A stretch of DNA of 64,000 nt, from contig JBBPUQ010000010.1 of the NCBI GenBank assembly GCA_038501195.1, forward strand, positions 2,788,001 through 2,852,000, in the 5' to 3' direction. Of this stretch, positions 61,634 through 64,000 are shown one piece after another; the stretch's first letter is position 1, and every line of letters begins with the position of its first letter. Both the position numbers and the translations under genes were made by a program. The notes beneath the pieces are model-generated. The model did not search any database. It was not told where the DNA came from and saw nothing but the letters and a program-made list of their open reading frames with translations. Source of the stretch: Nemania diffusa. Taxonomy: Eukaryota; Ascomycota; Sordariomycetes; Xylariales; Xylariaceae.

Positions 61634-62815
61634 TTTGTAAGGATGTTGTTATGAATGATTGTGTCCTTTTTGATGGGTAGTAATGAAGTTGTTGAGAAAT
61701 ATTGCAAGAAAGATGCTGATATTGGTGGTTGAGAGAGGGTTGGGTGAGTGTTATGTATGGAGGTGTTTATAAAAACTGCAAGCACCTTGAGTTTGTTTCC
61801 TGTCGAGTAAACAATGGACTAAACAACTGCGTTTGAAAAGAACTACCTGCATAAGTACTTTAGTATCTAGCTAAGCAGTCTCAATCTACCTCGCCACTTT
61901 ACATTTTCAAGCCAATTGTCATGAGCAACCGTGTGACATAGTAAGTGTAGCTACCGTTTGCCTACGTACCTAGGTAGTTACTCACATAGTCAGCAAACGT
62001 GCCATCGTCTCAAATGGGAGGACCGACACACCGGTTAACTACGGAAACTCAAGTGTCCTCGGACGCCTCCCTTTTGTGATACTTCGGAATAGCCGTGTGG
62101 TTACTTGGCCTAACCGTATTTGTGAGGTTTGCCCTCTCTCGCATAATCCTTGCTTCGGCAAATATCATCAATGAGGATCATAGTGCATTTATCTCTCGAC
62201 TGGTAGCTCGTCCATTCTCGGCTCCTTGCTGAAGGTGTATAAGCGAAAAATATGCGGTGTTCCTGATTAGGGTGGTGTTTGGGTATAGCAAGTACAACCA
62301 ACAGCAATATGCTACTGAGTTATCGCTCATTGAACTTCAACTATTGGAAGAAAGGCGCAACCGGTATGCGAGGGTTGCGACCTTGGCCTTAAGGCAAGAG
62401 AGTGACCGGTTTAGGATAAGGTCGTGTATAAGACCCGAGTAGTAGTGACATCACAATTATCCACACTCTGAACGTTCAAGTGACTAACGATGACACCAAG
62501 CAGGGAACTAAGGCTGGTAATATTATAGTCGACGTAACCGACGGTTTTATTGATTTCTTCTACGTAGCTAAGTGAGTCCGTCCTCGAACTGATTAAATAA
62601 CCGATAAATGCCACCTCCCAAAATGACCATTCCATTCCAATCCATATATCTTCGTATCACGTAGACCCATAGTATCCCGCTGCCAAATGCCGACCTATAG
62701 ATAGGTACTTTGGATACCAAAGTAAAACAAAAAAAGACCCTCGAGTTTTTGGTATATCCTCCCATTTGCGCCCGTAACCATGCATTAGATATTCGTACAG
62801 ACACGCGCCCGTTGC
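61634..62815. other. Intergenic, no supported feature
   Basis: Promoter of the secreted protein gene and 3' flank of the membrane protein gene. ORFs at 62110-62307, 62257-62442 and 62411-62870 lack coding character. Confidence 0.5.
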
Positions 62816-64000
62816 TCAACCATACAGGGAGCCGTTCCCGGTCTGCGCGCCGCCGTCGGCCACGACCCACGGCGCCTGGCGGCGACTACCGCCCGCTGCA
62901 CCGGCCTGCTCGATGACGAGGGGCGGGGGCGGCTGCTTGCGCCGGTTCCAGTGGCTCTCGTCGGGGTGCGGGGGCTCGCTGGCATCCAGGCCCACGGATA
63001 TGTCGCCCTGCTGCTCTGGCCCGGCGATCGGGCTCGCGGCCTGCACGGTGATCCGCGGCGGCGTGTACTTCTTAGGCATGCGCAGGCGGGGGACGGAGGG
63101 GAAGGCGAGGGACGGGACCTTGGATGTCCGCGCTGGGGGAGGCGGGGGTGGTATTATCGGGTTGGATGGGCCCGTGGTGGTGGGCTGCGCGGGGGTGCTC
63201 AGCAGAGGCCGGCGGTCGGGAGAGGGCCCGCGGTGGTCTATTGAGGAGTCCCGGCTGCGGGTGAGGTATTCGTTTGGTGAGGGGCCGCGGAACCGTGATG
63301 GGTCGCCTATGGTTGCAGCTGGGGGCGGTCCGGGAGGAGGCGGCGGTAATAGGTCGAGGGCGCTGGTATTTTCTGATGCGTTTAGATACGCCTGTAGCGC
63401 ATATGAATCCGGCTTGTTTATTCTGGTAGCTCTTGGTGGCTGTGGGCCGGATTCTTGCGATCCTTGACGGCTGTGCGTTCGAGGGAGATAGGCTGGGTGC
63501 GTGGGTAAGACGCTCTGAGGACCAGACCGCAGATTATTCGGGTTGGTGGCGTAGTGTGCACGTCTGGATTGGATTTCCTTTTCAAGCATATTATAGTACT
63601 CCGCGTTATTCGTGTAGTTCCTCTGAGATCGAAGTTCGTAGTCGCTTATTTGGGATGGTGCCCTCTTCTCCGAAAACCCAGCGAAGGGCGTGATCGATCT
63701 GTTTCCAGATCGGTCGCTGTAATGGCTGGGAATCTCCCCAAAAGTACGCTTCTGGCGCCGGTGGTATATCCAGAATAGTGCTATGCCGCCAATCAGTAGC
63801 AGCGCGCCTCCGATCGAGATGCCAACAATGGCTCCGGTAGAAGTGATGCCGAAGCCGCTGTCTTTACTGTCGGATGATATCTCGGTAGGTGGAGTAGTGA
63901 TATTGACTAGAGAATCTGTAAAGACGGAGTCACTGAGCCCGATCAACTCCCCCGCCGTTGGTTCTTGCTCACAGCCTGCCGTCAACGCTGTCAAAACTAC
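62816..64000 (-). CDS. Proline-rich single-pass membrane protein, 5' truncated
   Basis: The reading frame is open to the window edge, so the N terminus and probably a signal peptide are missing. Visible are about 394 residues. The ectodomain end contains T-A-L-T-A-G-C-E-Q-E-P and L-I-G-L-S-D-S-V-F, typical of fungal proteins often labelled LPXTG-like. One membrane span lies at T-G-A-I-V-G-I-S-I-G-G-A-L-L-L-I-G-G-I-A, followed by the basic stop-transfer Y-H-R-R-Q-K-R. The cytoplasmic tail of about 300 residues is low-complexity, with runs L-P-P-P-P-P-G-P-P-P and I-I-P-P-P-P-P-P, and Y-N-M-L-E-K-E. A wall-sensor or polarity role is possible but not shown. Confidence 0.75.
   Translation of the reverse strand, partial: VVLTALTAGCEQEPTAGELIGLSDSVFTDSLVNITTPPTEISSDSKDSGFGITSTGAIVGISIGGALLLIGGIALFWIYHRRQKRTFGEIPSHYSDRSGNRSITPFAGFSEKRAPSQISDYELRSQRNYTNNAEYYNMLEKEIQSRRAHYATNPNNLRSGPQSVLPTHPAYLPRTHSRQGSQESGPQPPRATRINKPDSYALQAYLNASENTSALDLLPPPPPGPPPAATIGDPSRFRGPSPNEYLTRSRDSSIDHRGPSPDRRPLLSTPAQPTTTGPSNPIIPPPPPPARTSKVPSLAFPSVPRLRMPKKYTPPRITVQAASPIAGPEQQGDISVGLDASEPPHPDESHWNRRKQPPPPLVIEQAGAAGGSRRQAPWVVADGGAQTGNGSLYG

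Noticed and set aside
38597..64000. A secondary-metabolite gene cluster
   Set aside because: No polyketide synthase, peptide synthetase, terpene cyclase or cluster regulator is present; the genes are mostly housekeeping.

Overview
The window comes from the nuclear genome of a filamentous ascomycete (Pezizomycotina). The evidence is short spliceosomal introns (52-176 nt) with GTATGT/GTAAGT-type donors and CTAAC branch points, a full set of fungal housekeeping genes, and repeats mutated almost only by transitions, which is the mark of repeat-induced point mutation (RIP). I cannot name a genus.

There are three compartments. (1) Positions 1-25510 form an extreme AT isochore. A direct count of the first 600 bases gives only about 10 G or C, i.e. 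about 98% A+T. It has no surviving gene. It is a patchwork of duplicated, over-mutated repeats and ends in a pentanucleotide array (22336-22564) and a 2.9-kb A/T satellite (22565-25510). (2) Positions 25511 to about 35690 are AT-rich but retain roughly 20% G+C. This segment holds a complete but dead Ty1/copia LTR retrotransposon (26471-32528) with 265-bp LTRs, a perfect ATTAT target-site duplication and recognisable gag zinc knuckle, protease, integrase, reverse transcriptase and RNase H remnants. A 140-bp tandem repeat lies at 34962-35470. (3) From about 35690 to the end the composition becomes normal and gene-dense.

Genes of the third compartment, in order: a homoserine-acetyltransferase-like alpha/beta hydrolase (38597-39958, +), CutC (40053-40922, -), a Myb/SANT-like protein with internal repeats (41666-42483, -), an atypical short-chain dehydrogenase (43165-44124, -), the mitochondrial phosphatidylglycerophosphatase GEP4 (45185-45957, -), ORC2 (46314-48082, +), a GFA/CENP-V-type zinc protein (48192-49057, -), a tRNA-like Pol III gene (49572-49718, -), two small secreted cysteine-containing proteins (51057-51338, + and 61145-61633, -), a small predicted membrane protein (52061-52594, +), replication factor C subunit RFC4 (52846-54057, -), the arginine enzyme ArgJ (54959 or 55094-56422, +), an Hsp31-like DJ-1 protein (57567-58342, +), a Derlin (59181-60398, +) and the 3' part of a proline-rich single-pass membrane protein cut by the window end (62816-64000, -).

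The genes do not form a biosynthetic cluster. The clearest functional links are two DNA-replication genes (ORC2, RFC4) about 6 kb apart that each carry MCB-like CGCG boxes about 100 bp upstream, and the divergent GEP4/ORC2 promoter of about 356 bp. The most unusual content is the 98% A+T isochore with its satellites, and the copia LTR pair, whose roughly 50 differences are all transitions.
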